Source: Neomelitea salexigens DSM 19753
GTDB taxonomy: Bacteria; Pseudomonadota; Gammaproteobacteria; Pseudomonadales; Spongiibacteraceae
Assembly (NCBI RefSeq): GCF_000422345.1
Contig: NZ_AULP01000002.1
Span: forward strand, 434,001 to 498,000
Length of the DNA: 64,000 bases
Direction of reading: 5' to 3'
The notes under the pieces are model-generated. The model was not told the origin of the DNA, made no database searches, and worked only from the letters and a program-made list of their open reading frames with translations. Every line of letters starts with the position of its first letter. The first letter of the stretch is position 1. This document shows, piece by piece, positions 18,095-28,150 of the stretch. The translations under genes and the position numbers were made by a program.

Positions 18095-19025
18095 AGCCAG
18101 ACACCTCGTAAATGATCGTTGCGGGCAGCATATAATGGTCCAACAACATAACAATAAACAGGGCCATCAAGTAAATAATGGAGTACTTGAAGGTCGCCAT
18201 CGGCGCTTTCGGGTCATTGCCGCGCAGCAGCACGATAGCCCAGTAAATAAAGCCGGCACCCAGACAGATCGCCCCCAACAGGTACAACATGCCGCTCATT
18301 CCAGTGGCGAAAGGTAGCAGCGTGACCACGAACAACAACAGGGTGTAGAGCAGGGTATGCAATTTGGTGTAACCAATGCCGTGGGTCACCGGCAGCATGG
18401 GGATATCGACCTTAGCGTAATCATCGCGCCGGTGGATCGCTAGCGCCCAGAAGTGTGGCGGCGTCCACACAAAGATAATCAGCACCAGCAGCAGAGCATG
18501 CCCGTGAATCTCACCGGTAACCGCCGTCCAGCCCAGTAGCGGCGGCGCCGCACCAGCAATACCACCGATGACAATATTTTGTGGTGTCGCACGCTTTAAA
18601 TACAGGGTATACACCACGGCGTAACCGAGCAGCGAGGCGAGGGTCAACCAAGCCGTCAGGGCATTGATCTCAACTAACAGGATCGCCATTCCTGCAACCC
18701 CAAGAACCGCAGCAAAGATCGCCGCATTAACCGTTTTCAAACGCCCCTGCGCAATCGGACGGTTGTGGGTGCGCGCCATAATGAGATCGATACGGCGATC
18801 CACCAAATGATTGACCGCCGCCGCGGCCGCCGCGCACAAGCCAATACCCAGGTTGCCAAACACCAACACCCGCCATGGCACCATGCCGGGGACCGCCATA
18901 AACATACCGATGATCGATGTCAGCAGCATGAGAAAGACGACATTCGGCTTACACAGCTCGTAGTAATCGCGCCAACTCACCGCCGACGATTGCGGCTCGG
19001 CCTCGGCGACATTTTCCCGGCTCAT
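18087..19025 (-). CDS. cyoE: Protoheme IX farnesyltransferase (heme O synthase)
   Basis: A 312-residue polytopic membrane prenyltransferase of the UbiA superfamily that converts heme B to heme O. The first Asp-rich prenyl diphosphate motif region reads [20 protein letters not shown] and the second conserved loop includes [16 protein letters not shown]. It starts at an ATGA overlap with ctaA and ends overlapping sco1. With CtaA it supplies heme A for the aa3 oxidase. Confidence 0.94.
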   Translation of the reverse strand: MSRENVAEAEPQSSAVSWRDYYELCKPNVVFLMLLTSIIGMFMAVPGMVPWRVLVFGNLGIGLCAAAAAAVNHLVDRRIDLIMARTHNRPIAQGRLKTVNAAIFAAVLGVAGMAILLVEINALTAWLTLASLLGYAVVYTLYLKRATPQNIVIGGIAGAAPPLLGWTAVTGEIHGHALLLVLIIFVWTPPHFWALAIHRRDDYAKVDIPMLPVTHGIGYTKLHTLLYTLLLFVVTLLPFATGMSGMLYLLGAICLGAGFIYWAIVLLRGNDPKAPMATFKYSIIYLMALFIVMLLDHYMLPATIIYEVSGYE

Positions 19026-20071
19026 ACTCGTACACCCCCACGGTTTACCGTTGCGGTAAACACGCAATAATTCATTGTCACCATTACCAATAACAGTAGC
19101 GCGCCGACTAGGTTATGCGTCACCGCCACAGCAATGGGGAAGTTAAATACTATATTGCTAATACCCAAAAGCACCTGGGCAACGAGCACGGCAAGCATTA
19201 CCACCGACAGACGTTTCGCAGGCGCCGTCGCCAAGCCGCGCAGTTTCACAAACAAAAACAGCAAGTACAGGCTCGTTATGAGCGCGCCGATGCGATGGCT
19301 GACATGGATGGCCACCCGCGCGTCGTTGTCCAGCACGCCACCGAGGTAGTTCGGCCCAACCTGCTGAGCGATATTAAAGCCGTTGGCAAAGTCCATCGGC
19401 GGCAACCACGCACCCTGGCAGCGCGGAAAGTCGGGGCAGGCAATGTCGGCGTAATTGGAAGTGGTCCAGCCACCGAGCGCGATTTGGCCGACAACAATCA
19501 GCAGCCCGACAACAACCAAAGGCCGCAGTGCGGTCAGCTTTGGCTCAACAATAGCAGGCAATTGCCAGCGCTGATTATTTAATCGCAGGGTAAGCAGCCA
19601 CAATAAACTGATGGTTGTGAAACCGCCCAGCAGGTGGGCAGTGACCACTTGCGGCCACAGTTTCAGCGTCACCGTCCACATGCCGAACATGCCCTGCAAG
19701 ATGATGAAGGCCAGCAGAAAAACCGGCAGTTTCAGGGGCTGCTCTGGGCCACGGTTGCGCAGCGCAAACACTAGGATGCCAATGGTGAACAATCCCAGGC
19801 TCGTCGCTAAATAACGGTGCACCATCTCCGGCCAGGTCTTGTCGTGCTCCACTGGCATTTCCGGGTAGGCTTCATTCGCGCGAGCAACTTCGTGGTCTTC
19901 GGTCGGCCATAACACGTGACCATAGCAACCCGGCCAATCGGGGCAACCCAAGCCGGCGTCAGCCAAACGGGTAAACACCCCCATGCCCAACACAATAATG
20001 GCAACCAAGCAGGCACTGAATGCCAGACGAAATCCGGGCTTACGCAAATCGGGACTATTAAACAGCGTCAT
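19022..20071 (-). CDS. ctaA: Heme A synthase (COX15/CtaA)
   Basis: A 349-residue membrane enzyme that oxidises the C8 methyl of heme O. About eight hydrophobic helices are arranged in two four-helix halves. [21 protein letters not shown] contains the conserved Cys pair of the first loop, and [13 protein letters not shown] holds the second Cys pair. Conserved His residues lie in [26 protein letters not shown] and VTHNLVGA. It is co-transcribed with cyoE. Confidence 0.93.
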   Translation of the reverse strand: MTLFNSPDLRKPGFRLAFSACLVAIIVLGMGVFTRLADAGLGCPDWPGCYGHVLWPTEDHEVARANEAYPEMPVEHDKTWPEMVHRYLATSLGLFTIGILVFALRNRGPEQPLKLPVFLLAFIILQGMFGMWTVTLKLWPQVVTAHLLGGFTTISLLWLLTLRLNNQRWQLPAIVEPKLTALRPLVVVGLLIVVGQIALGGWTTSNYADIACPDFPRCQGAWLPPMDFANGFNIAQQVGPNYLGGVLDNDARVAIHVSHRIGALITSLYLLFLFVKLRGLATAPAKRLSVVMLAVLVAQVLLGISNIVFNFPIAVAVTHNLVGALLLLVMVTMNYCVFTATVNRGGVRV

Positions 20072-20112
20072 CTATCTCTCTACCAATCTGTTTTGTATTC
20101 GCCAGCACCGCA

Positions 20113-20730
20113 CTACTTAAGCAAGCGGCGCATGTCTTTGAGCACGTCCTTGCCCAGGGTTGTTAACGTTTCCGTGGTGGTATCCTCCGCACGGTAGACC
20201 ATCATCACCCACCCCAGCGGATCGACAACGTAGAAGCTGTGCTTGTCCAGTGGCGAAGTCGGCAATGCCGAAAAGGCCTTGAGGAAGCGACTACCATCAA
20301 CATTTACTACTGTGATGTCACTGTGCTCTTGTTCGATAAAATCGCGAAGCTGTGGCGACAACGGGCCTTCAGTAGCAAGGTAGACGCGCTCGACCCGGTC
20401 CGTTTTCTTGCCCAAGGCCACATGTGTCTGCCGCGTTAAATACAGCATGCGCTCGCAAGCGCCCTGGCACTCGCGACCACCGACAACCATAAACACCCAA
20501 CGCGACTCGGCGGTGTCAAACAGGTATTCGCTGCCATCAACGCGGGTCGGCGTTAATTCGCTAAGCTGCACCGGCGGTTGAATTAAGCTACCGCGATTGA
20601 CCGTGCCAAAATCCAATACTCGCTTTTGCGCCAACAAAAACATTACGCTGGACACGGCAATAACCAGCACCGGAATGGCAAGAATTAGCGCAACCTGCTT
20701 TTTACTACCTGAAGGCAGCTCCGACGTCAT
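20113..20730 (-). CDS. Membrane-anchored SCO/thioredoxin-like oxidase assembly protein
   Basis: A 205-residue protein with one N-terminal transmembrane helix (about 12-34) and a periplasmic domain. GGRECQGACERML has a CxxxC pair where SCO proteins carry their copper-binding cysteines, and DKHSFYVVDPLGWVMMVY resembles the second half of the SCO fold including a His. It is shorter and more divergent than the SCO1 homologue at the end of the same operon. Homologues sit at this position beside SURF1 in Pseudomonas-type cox clusters. It starts at an ATGA overlap with SURF1. A role in copper or thiol handling during oxidase assembly is inferred. Confidence 0.7.
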   Translation of the reverse strand: MTSELPSGSKKQVALILAIPVLVIAVSSVMFLLAQKRVLDFGTVNRGSLIQPPVQLSELTPTRVDGSEYLFDTAESRWVFMVVGGRECQGACERMLYLTRQTHVALGKKTDRVERVYLATEGPLSPQLRDFIEQEHSDITVVNVDGSRFLKAFSALPTSPLDKHSFYVVDPLGWVMMVYRAEDTTTETLTTLGKDVLKDMRRLLK

Positions 20731-21470
20731 GATTTTCCCTCTTGTTTTAAACGCTGTTTAATTACCGCCAGCACATTGCTGTTGCGAATCAAAAATATCA
20801 CCGCCAACATCGCCGCCATCGCAAACCACTGCACGGCATAGCCGTGGTGCTTTTGTGGCGAAACATTTATCAGCACACGATCTGTACGTAGCGCAGCCGG
20901 GCTGCGTTCACTCAGGCGCATTACCGTCGGTATTACACCATCTATTTCCTGCGCGACCTCATCGGCATCGAACCACTGTTGGCGCCGCGGCCACGTTGTC
21001 GGCGACTCTTCTCCTAAGCTGAACGGCTCTTCCAGCGATTTGTATAGCTCACCCTGTAGACGAAGCTTGCCCTCAGGCCACGTAATCTGCGGCAAGGTTT
21101 GGCGGCTCGGATCAGCAGCAATCCAGCCCCGTTCGACAAGAACTTTACGTCCATCAGCCAAATTCAGGAGCGCGATTATCTCATAACCGAATTGCCCCTG
21201 CCTGATTCGATTGTCCAATAACCAGTATCGTTGGGTGTCAAATTGTCCCAGGGCAAAAACCGGACGGTAATTCGGGTAGTCGTCAAGCGCGGCGATATCC
21301 ACTGCGGCTTGTTGTCGACGCTCCTGAGCGGCTGCCAATAGCTGTTGCTTCTCGTCGGCACGCTGCAGCTGCCAAAAGCCCAACCGTATCGTCAGGGGCA
21401 GGGCCAACAAGATAACGATCAAAGACTTCCAGTCGAGCGACCATTGCAAAGGCGTGCGCGTGTGAGGCAT
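20727..21470 (-). CDS. SURF1 family cytochrome oxidase assembly protein
   Basis: A 247-residue protein with two terminal membrane helices (about 12-32 and 215-235) flanking a periplasmic domain, the SURF1 layout. Family motifs include LGFWQLQRADEKQQLL near the N-terminus, YWLDNR-like YWLLDNRIRQGQFGYEI, VLVERGWI, and HHGYAVQWFAMAAML before the last helix. SURF1 helps insert heme a3 into subunit I. It is the first gene of the assembly operon running to sco1. Confidence 0.92.
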   Translation of the reverse strand: MPHTRTPLQWSLDWKSLIVILLALPLTIRLGFWQLQRADEKQQLLAAAQERRQQAAVDIAALDDYPNYRPVFALGQFDTQRYWLLDNRIRQGQFGYEIIALLNLADGRKVLVERGWIAADPSRQTLPQITWPEGKLRLQGELYKSLEEPFSLGEESPTTWPRRQQWFDADEVAQEIDGVIPTVMRLSERSPAALRTDRVLINVSPQKHHGYAVQWFAMAAMLAVIFLIRNSNVLAVIKQRLKQEGKS

Positions 21471-21520
21471 GTCGAGATTCCGATTGTGTATACTGCGGCA
21501 AACGCTATGGGAGAGTTCTA

Positions 21521-21763
21521 ATGTGGTTAAAAGTCGTCATTGTAGTGCTATTTATTGCACTGTGTTTCAGCCTGTTCAGTGGCCTGTTTTTTCTATTTAA
21601 AGACCGGGGCACGACGATGCGCACCTGGCAGTCACTGAGCGTACGCCTCGCGATTGCGACGCTGCTGATGGGCTTTCTATTTTACGGGGTGTATACCGGC
21701 CAACTTGGCTCAAAGGCTCCCTGGGATCAGCGCTACCTGGATGACGGCCGCGCCACACGCTAA
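21521..21763 (+). CDS. DUF2909 twin-transmembrane protein
   Basis: An 80-residue inner-membrane protein with two hydrophobic helices (about 3-25 and 43-62) joined by a short basic loop (FKDRGTTMRTWQSLSVRL). It matches the DUF2909 family, found between coxC and SURF1 on the opposite strand in related genomes; the same place and orientation are kept here. A part in oxidase biogenesis is likely by association only. Confidence 0.82.
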   Translation: MWLKVVIVVLFIALCFSLFSGLFFLFKDRGTTMRTWQSLSVRLAIATLLMGFLFYGVYTGQLGSKAPWDQRYLDDGRATR

Positions 21764-21775
21764 GCACCACATAAA

Positions 21776-21828
21776 AAAACGGCCGGAAACGCCTATTTGC
21801 CATGCAAACTCACGTATCCGGCCGTTTT
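21776..21828. terminator. Long-loop hairpin between DUF2909 and ctaE
   Basis: AAAACGGCCGGA and TCCGGCCGTTTT pair perfectly over 12 bp around a 29-nt loop, with A-rich and T-rich outer flanks. It suits termination of both the DUF2909 gene and the convergent ctaC-D-G-E operon. Confidence 0.78.
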
Positions 21829-21847
21829 CGGCGTCACTAAACGCTAC

Positions 21848-22828
21848 TTACAAGATATAGACAAACAGGAACAGGAATACCCATACCACGTCTACAAAGT
21901 GCCAGTACCAAGACGACGCTTCAAAGCCAAACTGATCGTCGGCCGTGAAATGCCCCTTGCTTGTTGAACGCAGCCACTGGATCAACAGCATGACGGTACC
22001 CATCGCCACATGGAAGCCGTGGAAGCCGGTCAACATGAAGAACGTTGTGCCGTAAACACCGCTGTTCAGCTTGATGCCATATTCAAACAAGGCTTCGTGG
22101 TATTCCATGTACTGCAAGTACAGGAAGATCGCACCCAGCGCCACAGTAATGAACAACCACAGGTTAAACTTCTTGCGGTTGTTCTCTTTGATGCCCATGT
22201 GAGCAATGTGGCAAGTGAAGCTGGAGGTCAGCAGGATGATGGTGTTGTACAGCGGCAACCAGTGGCCGATGTTAGCGAACCCGGGGAACGACAGGTGCTT
22301 CTCGGCACCGGTAAATTCACCATTGTTCGCCAGGTGCCCCGCAGCCGCCTGACCGGAAACACCACCAACGGCGTCCTGAGGCGTTTCCATTAGCGGCCAG
22401 CTGTACTCAAAGCCAGGCCACAGCAGCGTGTTCATCGCGCCATCGCCTTCGCCCGCCAACCATGGGCCAGCCAGGTTGCGAATGTAGAACAGGGCGCCAA
22501 AGAAGGCTGCAAAGAACATCACTTCCGAGAAGATAAACCACTGCATGCCAATCACGTAAGAGTGCTTGAGCTGAGCACTGTTCATGCCCTGGCGGTTTTC
22601 ACGAATAGTGGTTGCGAACCATACCCACAGGGTGGCGGCGAAATACGCCAAACCTGCAAACAGGATAAAACTAGAGTTGGTTTCTTCGCCGGGGCGATAG
22701 CTGGCGTCGTTAATTACGCTGGCCGCGCCATAAACCGAAGCTACCAAACCGATAGTTGCGTTGATAGCAAGGCTACTTTTCTCCGGCACGTAATAGGTTT
22801 CGTGCCCGGCATTGCTTTGACCCGCCAT
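21848..22828 (-). CDS. ctaE: Cytochrome c oxidase subunit III
   Basis: A 326-residue subunit with seven hydrophobic helices. The conserved FSEVMFFAAFFGALFY and GFHGFHVAMGTVMLLIQW segments and the C-terminal SSWYWHFVDVVWVFLFL are diagnostic of CoxC/CtaE. An internal stretch of about 60 polar residues (near 140-200) is longer than in minimal forms, as in Pseudomonas-type subunit III. It is the last gene of the ctaC-ctaD-ctaG-ctaE operon. Confidence 0.95.
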   Translation of the reverse strand: MAGQSNAGHETYYVPEKSSLAINATIGLVASVYGAASVINDASYRPGEETNSSFILFAGLAYFAATLWVWFATTIRENRQGMNSAQLKHSYVIGMQWFIFSEVMFFAAFFGALFYIRNLAGPWLAGEGDGAMNTLLWPGFEYSWPLMETPQDAVGGVSGQAAAGHLANNGEFTGAEKHLSFPGFANIGHWLPLYNTIILLTSSFTCHIAHMGIKENNRKKFNLWLFITVALGAIFLYLQYMEYHEALFEYGIKLNSGVYGTTFFMLTGFHGFHVAMGTVMLLIQWLRSTSKGHFTADDQFGFEASSWYWHFVDVVWVFLFLFVYIL

Positions 22829-22867
22829 GATTAATTCTCCGTTTTCTCGCTTGAGAAAAATCTCTTT

Positions 22868-23434
22868 CTATTTAGACGCCGCGACAGAATCCTGCTTTGC
22901 GGCCATCTCGGTTACGTCAAAAATCGTGTAGGAAAGGGTGATTACGTGTATGTCTTTGGGCAGATCCCGGTCGACAATAAAACGCAACGGCATATCGGCT
23001 TCTTTGCCGGCATCCAGCGGTTGCTGGTTAAAACAGAAGCACTCGGTCTTATGAAAGTACTCTGCCGCACGCGAGGGCACGATGCTGGGAATGGTCTGCG
23101 ATACCATATAGTGGCTCTGGGTGTTCTTGGCGTAGAACGTCACCATCGCAGGCTCTCCGGGATGAACCTCTACCTGACTGGTATTCGGGCCAAACTCCCA
23201 AGGCATCAGCTCGTTATTTTGCGCGACAAACTGCACTTTAACAGTGCGGCTTTCGTCAACCGCACTGTCGACCACTTCATAGCGGCCACCTGTTTTGCCG
23301 TTGATACCCAACACCTCACAAAGCGCATTGTAAAGTGGTGGCATCACCCACATGGCAAAGGCAAACATCGCGACAACAAGCACCAGCAACTTACCAGTGG
23401 TTTGAATAACGTTACGCTGCGTTGCATTTGCCAT
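22868..23434 (-). CDS. ctaG: Cytochrome c oxidase assembly protein CtaG (Cox11)
   Basis: A 188-residue membrane-anchored copper chaperone that inserts Cu(B) into subunit I. One N-terminal helix (about 13-33) precedes a periplasmic immunoglobulin-like domain. The copper motif is the CFCF pair in KTECFCFNQQPL, followed by MPLRFIVDRDLP and HVITLSYTIFD. It lies between subunits I and III, the usual place. GAGGAG precedes the ATG. Confidence 0.94.
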   Translation of the reverse strand: MANATQRNVIQTTGKLLVLVVAMFAFAMWVMPPLYNALCEVLGINGKTGGRYEVVDSAVDESRTVKVQFVAQNNELMPWEFGPNTSQVEVHPGEPAMVTFYAKNTQSHYMVSQTIPSIVPSRAAEYFHKTECFCFNQQPLDAGKEADMPLRFIVDRDLPKDIHVITLSYTIFDVTEMAAKQDSVAASK

Positions 23435-23448
23435 GGTACCGACTCCTC

Positions 23449-25005
23449 TTACTTAACTTCCGGTGGTGTACTGAAAGTATGGTAAGGCGCCGGGCTAGGT
23501 ACGGTCCACTCCAGAGTGGTTGCACCATCCCAAACTTTGTCGTCGTTGACCGGCTTGCCGTGCGTGATGGTCCGAACAATGTTGAACAGGAACAACAGCT
23601 GGCTAGAGCCATAGATGAATGCACCGATAGACGACATCATGTTGAAGTCAGCAAACATCAGGTTGTAGTCAGGGATACGACGCGGCATACCTGCCAAGCC
23701 CACGAAATGCTGCGGGAAGAAGGTCAGGTTGAAACCGATGAATGACACCCAGAAGTGCACTTTACCCATGGTCTCGTTGTACATCTTGCCAGTCCACTTA
23801 GGCAGCCAGTAGTACACGGCAGAAGACAGAGCAAAGATCGCACCTGCCACCATGGTGTAGTGGAAGTGAGCAACAACGAAATAGCTATCGTGGTATTGGA
23901 AGTCAGCCGGCGCAATCGCCAACATCAGACCAGAGAAACCACCCACGGTGAACAGGAACACCTTGGCGATAGCGAACAGCATCGGCGTTTCAAGGGTAAT
24001 AGACCCCTTGAACATCGTGGTAATCCAGTTGAACACCTTCGCCGCTGTTGGTACTGCGATCAGCATAGTGGCGTACATAAAGAACAGCTCACCAGCAATC
24101 GGCAGACCTACTGTGTACATGTGGTGAGCCCACACGATGAACGACAGGAAGGCGATAGAGGCCGTCGCGTAAACCATCGATGCATAGCCGAACAGGGGCT
24201 TGCGCGAGAAGGTTGGGATAACCTCAGACACCACACCAAAGGCAGGCAGAATGATGATGTATACCTCGGGGTGACCGAAGAACCAGAACACGTGCTGGAA
24301 CAAAACCGGATCACCGCCACCCGCTGCTGAGAAGAAGCTGGTGCCGAAGTGAATATCCATCAACATCATGGTAACTGCGCCGGCCAGTACGGGCATTACC
24401 GCCACCAGCAAGAAAGCAGTGATCAACCACGTCCACACGAACATCGGCATTTTCATGTAGGTCATGCCAGGCGCGCGCATGTTCACAACCGTAGCGATAA
24501 TGTTGATCGAGCCCATAATGGACGAGATACCCATCGCGTGTACGGCGAAAATGAAGAAGGTCACGCTCGGTGGCGCATAGGTCGTCGACAGCGGCGCGTA
24601 GAATGTCCAACCGAAGTTAGGTCCGCCACCTTCCATGAACAACGTAGACGCCAACAACAGGAATGTGGGCGGCAGGATCCAGAAGGACCAGTTGTTCATA
24701 CGCGGCAGTGCCATATCTGGCGCGCCGATCATCATTGGAATCATCCAGTTCGCCAAACCGACGAAGGCCGGCATAATGGCGCCGAATACCATGACCAGGC
24801 CGTGCATGGTGGTCATCTGGTTGAAGAACTCCGGCTCAACAATTTGCAAACCGGGTTGGAACAGCTCTGCTCGAATAATCATGGCGAACGAGCCGCCAAG
24901 CAGGAACATAGCGAAACTGAACCACAAGTACATCGAGCCGATGTCTTTGTGGTTGGTGGTGGTTAACCACCGGGTCAAACCTTTAGCAGGTCCGTGAGCA
25001 CCCAT
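23449..25005 (-). CDS. ctaD: Cytochrome c oxidase subunit I
   Basis: A 518-residue heme-copper oxidase catalytic subunit with twelve membrane helices. Key segments are MTTMHGLVMVFGAIMP (heme a ligand His), FWFFGHPEVYIIILPAFG (Cu(B) His and crosslinked Tyr in an A-type oxidase), VWAHHMYTVG (paired His of Cu(B)) and YFVVAHFHYTM (heme a3 and heme a His). This identifies a type A aa3 cytochrome c oxidase. Confidence 0.96.
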   Translation of the reverse strand: MGAHGPAKGLTRWLTTTNHKDIGSMYLWFSFAMFLLGGSFAMIIRAELFQPGLQIVEPEFFNQMTTMHGLVMVFGAIMPAFVGLANWMIPMMIGAPDMALPRMNNWSFWILPPTFLLLASTLFMEGGGPNFGWTFYAPLSTTYAPPSVTFFIFAVHAMGISSIMGSINIIATVVNMRAPGMTYMKMPMFVWTWLITAFLLVAVMPVLAGAVTMMLMDIHFGTSFFSAAGGGDPVLFQHVFWFFGHPEVYIIILPAFGVVSEVIPTFSRKPLFGYASMVYATASIAFLSFIVWAHHMYTVGLPIAGELFFMYATMLIAVPTAAKVFNWITTMFKGSITLETPMLFAIAKVFLFTVGGFSGLMLAIAPADFQYHDSYFVVAHFHYTMVAGAIFALSSAVYYWLPKWTGKMYNETMGKVHFWVSFIGFNLTFFPQHFVGLAGMPRRIPDYNLMFADFNMMSSIGAFIYGSSQLLFLFNIVRTITHGKPVNDDKVWDGATTLEWTVPSPAPYHTFSTPPEVK

Positions 25006-25016
25006 GGTGAATCCTC

Positions 25017-26180
25017 CTACTGACCTTTCTTGAAGTTATACACATCGATCGGCTGTACCTTGTCACCCATGTTGTTGCCAAAGGCATTACGGGTATAGGT
25101 AACGACCGCCGCCAAGTCGACGTCGTTCAGCTGACCACCAAAGGCCTGCATCGCAGAACCTGGGACGCCGTTAACCAGCACATCGATGTGCGCTGTAACT
25201 TCGCCGGTAGCAATAGGGCTATTGGCAATGGGTTTACCCACACCGCCTTCACCGTTGGCACCGTGACAAGCCATACAAGAGCGGTTGTAAATGCCCTTGC
25301 CGCGCTCAACCAGCTCATCCATAGAGAAGGTTTGCGCCATCAGCTTTTTGATCTCAGCGGCCTCAGCTTGCTTAGTCGCCATCCACGCTTTGTATTCAGG
25401 CTCTTCAACAACGTTGACAACGATCGGCATAAAGCCGTGATCGCGACCACACAGCTCGGCACATTGCCCGCGGTATACGCCGGTTTCAGTCGGCTTGGTC
25501 CACGCCTCGTTGATGAAGCCCGGAATCGCATCACGCTTAACGGCCAGTGCAGGTACCCACCAGGCATGCAGCACGTCGTTTGCGGTGACGAGGAAGCGAA
25601 CTTTGGTATCAACCGGAATCACCAGCGGCTCATCTACTTCGATCAAGTAGTTCGAACCCTTGGCTTCGTTGTTACCGATTTCAGCTTTGTCAGTCAGCAG
25701 GTTAGAGAAGAAGCTAACATTGTCGCCTTCGGGATTAATGTACTCGTACTTCCACTTCCACTGATAGCCGGTGATCAGAACGTCGAGCTCTGCGTCATCG
25801 GTGTCATAAATTTCGATCAGGGTGCTGGTCGCAGGCACAGCCATAACGATCAACAGCAGGAATGGCACGACCGTCCATGCGATTTCCAGCTTAGTGTTTT
25901 CGTGGAAAGTGGCTGGCTCTTCATGACGCTCTTTGCGATAAGCAAAGACCGAGTAGAACATCACGCCAAAAACGATGATACCGACTACCACACACACCCA
26001 AAATACAAACATGTGCAGGTCGTAGATTTTGGCACCGACCTCGGTAACGCCTGGCGTCATATTTGTTTGCCAACGCTGGGGGTTACCCTCCGTCGCCCAT
26101 GCGCCAGTACTAAGCAGGCTCAGCAGCATCAGCACAGGACAAAGCGCCAGCTTATACAGCCGTTTCGCTTGTTGATACAT
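25017..26180 (-). CDS. ctaC: Cytochrome c oxidase subunit II with fused cytochrome c domain
   Basis: A 387-residue subunit that takes electrons from soluble cytochrome c. A signal peptide (to about residue 29) and two membrane helices (about 57-78 and 100-118) precede the cupredoxin domain with Cu(A) ligands His205, Cys240, Cys244, His248 and Met251 (GQCAELCGRDHGFM). A C-terminal cytochrome c domain has CMACH at 302-306. This caa3-like fusion is common in gammaproteobacteria. It is the first gene of the oxidase operon, with ctaD 11 bp downstream. Confidence 0.95.
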   Translation of the reverse strand: MYQQAKRLYKLALCPVLMLLSLLSTGAWATEGNPQRWQTNMTPGVTEVGAKIYDLHMFVFWVCVVVGIIVFGVMFYSVFAYRKERHEEPATFHENTKLEIAWTVVPFLLLIVMAVPATSTLIEIYDTDDAELDVLITGYQWKWKYEYINPEGDNVSFFSNLLTDKAEIGNNEAKGSNYLIEVDEPLVIPVDTKVRFLVTANDVLHAWWVPALAVKRDAIPGFINEAWTKPTETGVYRGQCAELCGRDHGFMPIVVNVVEEPEYKAWMATKQAEAAEIKKLMAQTFSMDELVERGKGIYNRSCMACHGANGEGGVGKPIANSPIATGEVTAHIDVLVNGVPGSAMQAFGGQLNDVDLAAVVTYTRNAFGNNMGDKVQPIDVYNFKKGQ

Positions 26181-26647
26181 CTCCCGTGTCTCCGTATAAG
26201 TTATAAGAATCCCTTCGCCGATCGACGACAGGCAGACACGCTAGACGCTTTCTTATATATGGAACGCAGTTGCGAACTCACGGTCAGAATAGCTATACGG
26301 ACGCAAAAAACGCTGCCCTGGCCCACCGCCAAGCAACGTCACTCCCCCCGAAATTGCGCGCTTGCCCACACCGAATTAGCTTTGGGTGCGACAAAACGCC
26401 GCAATTATAAACCTGAAGAAACCAGCAAGGCTACTACGAAACATCAGAGCACCTGCCCGCCACACCGCCAAATTTGCGCGTAGTCAGTGAAAATATACCA
26501 GTTAGAGCATTATTACTCAGCGCATACCACTAGATATAGGCAATGAGAAAAGCCGCGCCGTTTAAAAAATATACGGCGAGGCGCACCGCAGCTGTGCACA
26601 TCCGCGTCAGCCGATTACACTTGCGGCAACGCCGAGATGCCAGAAAC
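26181..26647. other. Intergenic region upstream of ctaC and dinF
   Basis: A 467-bp stretch without a convincing gene. It must hold the divergent promoters for the oxidase operon and the MATE gene. An in-frame upstream extension of the MATE ORF begins at 26543, but its 35 very basic residues do not belong to the family. No clear hairpin or known operator was seen. Confidence 0.5.
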
Positions 26648-27994
26648 ATGCCCAACACCCCCACAGCCACTCCCTTGAATGCAAAAATTTGGTCCCTAGC
26701 CTGGCCAATGATCCTCGCCAACCTTTCCGTGCCACTGCTCGGCCTGGTCGACACCGCCGTACTTGGCCACCTTGCAGACAGCAGCCACCTCAGCGCCGTG
26801 GCGATTGGTGCGAGCATTCTGTCTCTGTGCTACTGGACCTTCGGCTTCCTGCGCATGGGCACCACCGGAGCCAGCGCTCAGAGCCTTGAACATAGCGACA
26901 GCCTGCTGATCAAAGCCCTGCTACTCGGCCTCGCACTCGGCAGCGCAGTTTGGCTGATATCGCCAGCATTGCGGTCGCCCGGCCTGACCTTAATGAATGC
27001 AGAGGGCCATTTGCGGCCATTGGCCGACAGCTATTTACAGATCCGCCTAGTTAGCGCGCCGGCCGTGCTTGCCAGTTACGCGATCACCGGCTGGTTACTC
27101 GGGCAACAGCAAGCACGCTGGCCACTGGCAATCGCACTGTTTACCAACACCCTGAACATATTTTTGGATTTGCTGCTAATTGTCGGCCTGAACATGGCCA
27201 GTGAGGGCGCCGCAATCGCCAGCGCAACCAGTGAATACGCTGGCTTCACCCTCGGCCTCTATGCCGTTCGACAACCCCTTGGTAGCGCCATACGCCGGGG
27301 CCGGCTCAATAGCCTGCAAAGAGGCATACCGATGCGGCGCCTGCTTAGCGCCAATGCACAAATTCTTGTTCGCACCGCCGCACTATTATTCAGTTTCAGC
27401 TTCTTTACCGCCCAGGGAGCCAAACACGGCGAAGTGATTTTGGCGGCCAACACAATTTTAATGCAGCTCGCACTGGCCGCCGCCTACGGTATGGACGGCT
27501 TTGCCCATGCGGCAGAAGCGCTAGCCGGCCGCGCTTACAAACAGGCCGACAGGGGCGTCTTTCTGGAAGTTTGTAAAACCTGTGGCCGCTGGTCATTGTA
27601 TTCCGCCTTGGCGGCGAGCCTGATCCTCGCCACCGGCAAACCACTCATCCTGTCACTGATGACCAGCATCGCTGATGTTCAGGCCACCGCCAACCACTAC
27701 TACCCCTGGCTGATCGCGCTGCCACTGCTAAGCGTGGCCAGTTATTGTTACGACGGCATTTTTATCGGGGCGCTGCGCACCGGCGCCATGCAGTACTGCA
27801 TGCTGTTCAGCGTATTTGTTGTGTACCTGCCACTGTGGTGGGCATGCACGGCCTGGGGCAACCACGGCCTCTGGCTGGCCTTTGCTGCCTTCAATGCCAC
27901 ACGCGGCCTGACGCTGGCCGCGTGTTTCTTCTGGTTATTCTCAGAAAAACGCTGGAAGCACAGCACACCCAGCAGTAACACTTCATTCCGATAA
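26648..27994 (+). CDS. dinF: MATE family efflux transporter, DinF-like
   Basis: A 448-residue inner-membrane antiporter with about twelve hydrophobic helices. IWSLAWPMILANLSVPLLGLVDTAVLGHL at the N-terminus and YGMDGFAHAAEALAGRAY in the second half are close to DinF. DinF-type MATE proteins export organic cations, bile salts or oxidants. The ATG of MPNTPTAT is used because it places the first helix as in homologues. No LexA box was recognised upstream. Confidence 0.87.
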   Translation: MPNTPTATPLNAKIWSLAWPMILANLSVPLLGLVDTAVLGHLADSSHLSAVAIGASILSLCYWTFGFLRMGTTGASAQSLEHSDSLLIKALLLGLALGSAVWLISPALRSPGLTLMNAEGHLRPLADSYLQIRLVSAPAVLASYAITGWLLGQQQARWPLAIALFTNTLNIFLDLLLIVGLNMASEGAAIASATSEYAGFTLGLYAVRQPLGSAIRRGRLNSLQRGIPMRRLLSANAQILVRTAALLFSFSFFTAQGAKHGEVILAANTILMQLALAAAYGMDGFAHAAEALAGRAYKQADRGVFLEVCKTCGRWSLYSALAASLILATGKPLILSLMTSIADVQATANHYYPWLIALPLLSVASYCYDGIFIGALRTGAMQYCMLFSVFVVYLPLWWACTAWGNHGLWLAFAAFNATRGLTLAACFFWLFSEKRWKHSTPSSNTSFR

Positions 27995-28150
27995 AGATGC
28001 AAGCACATTTACTGAAGTTCATTAACTTTTTGTGATAAATCAACAAAACCTCATCCAAACAGAAAAACCGGTCGTAACCACTGTTACAAAATTTGTTTCG
28101 TTTGGTAGCATGCCTTCCAACCGACATGCCCGTATTTTGAGGTTTTTGAA

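Noticed and set aside
26543-26647. Longer start for the MATE transporter
   Set aside because: The 35 extra residues are very basic and not found in the family; the ATG at 26648 fits the first helix.
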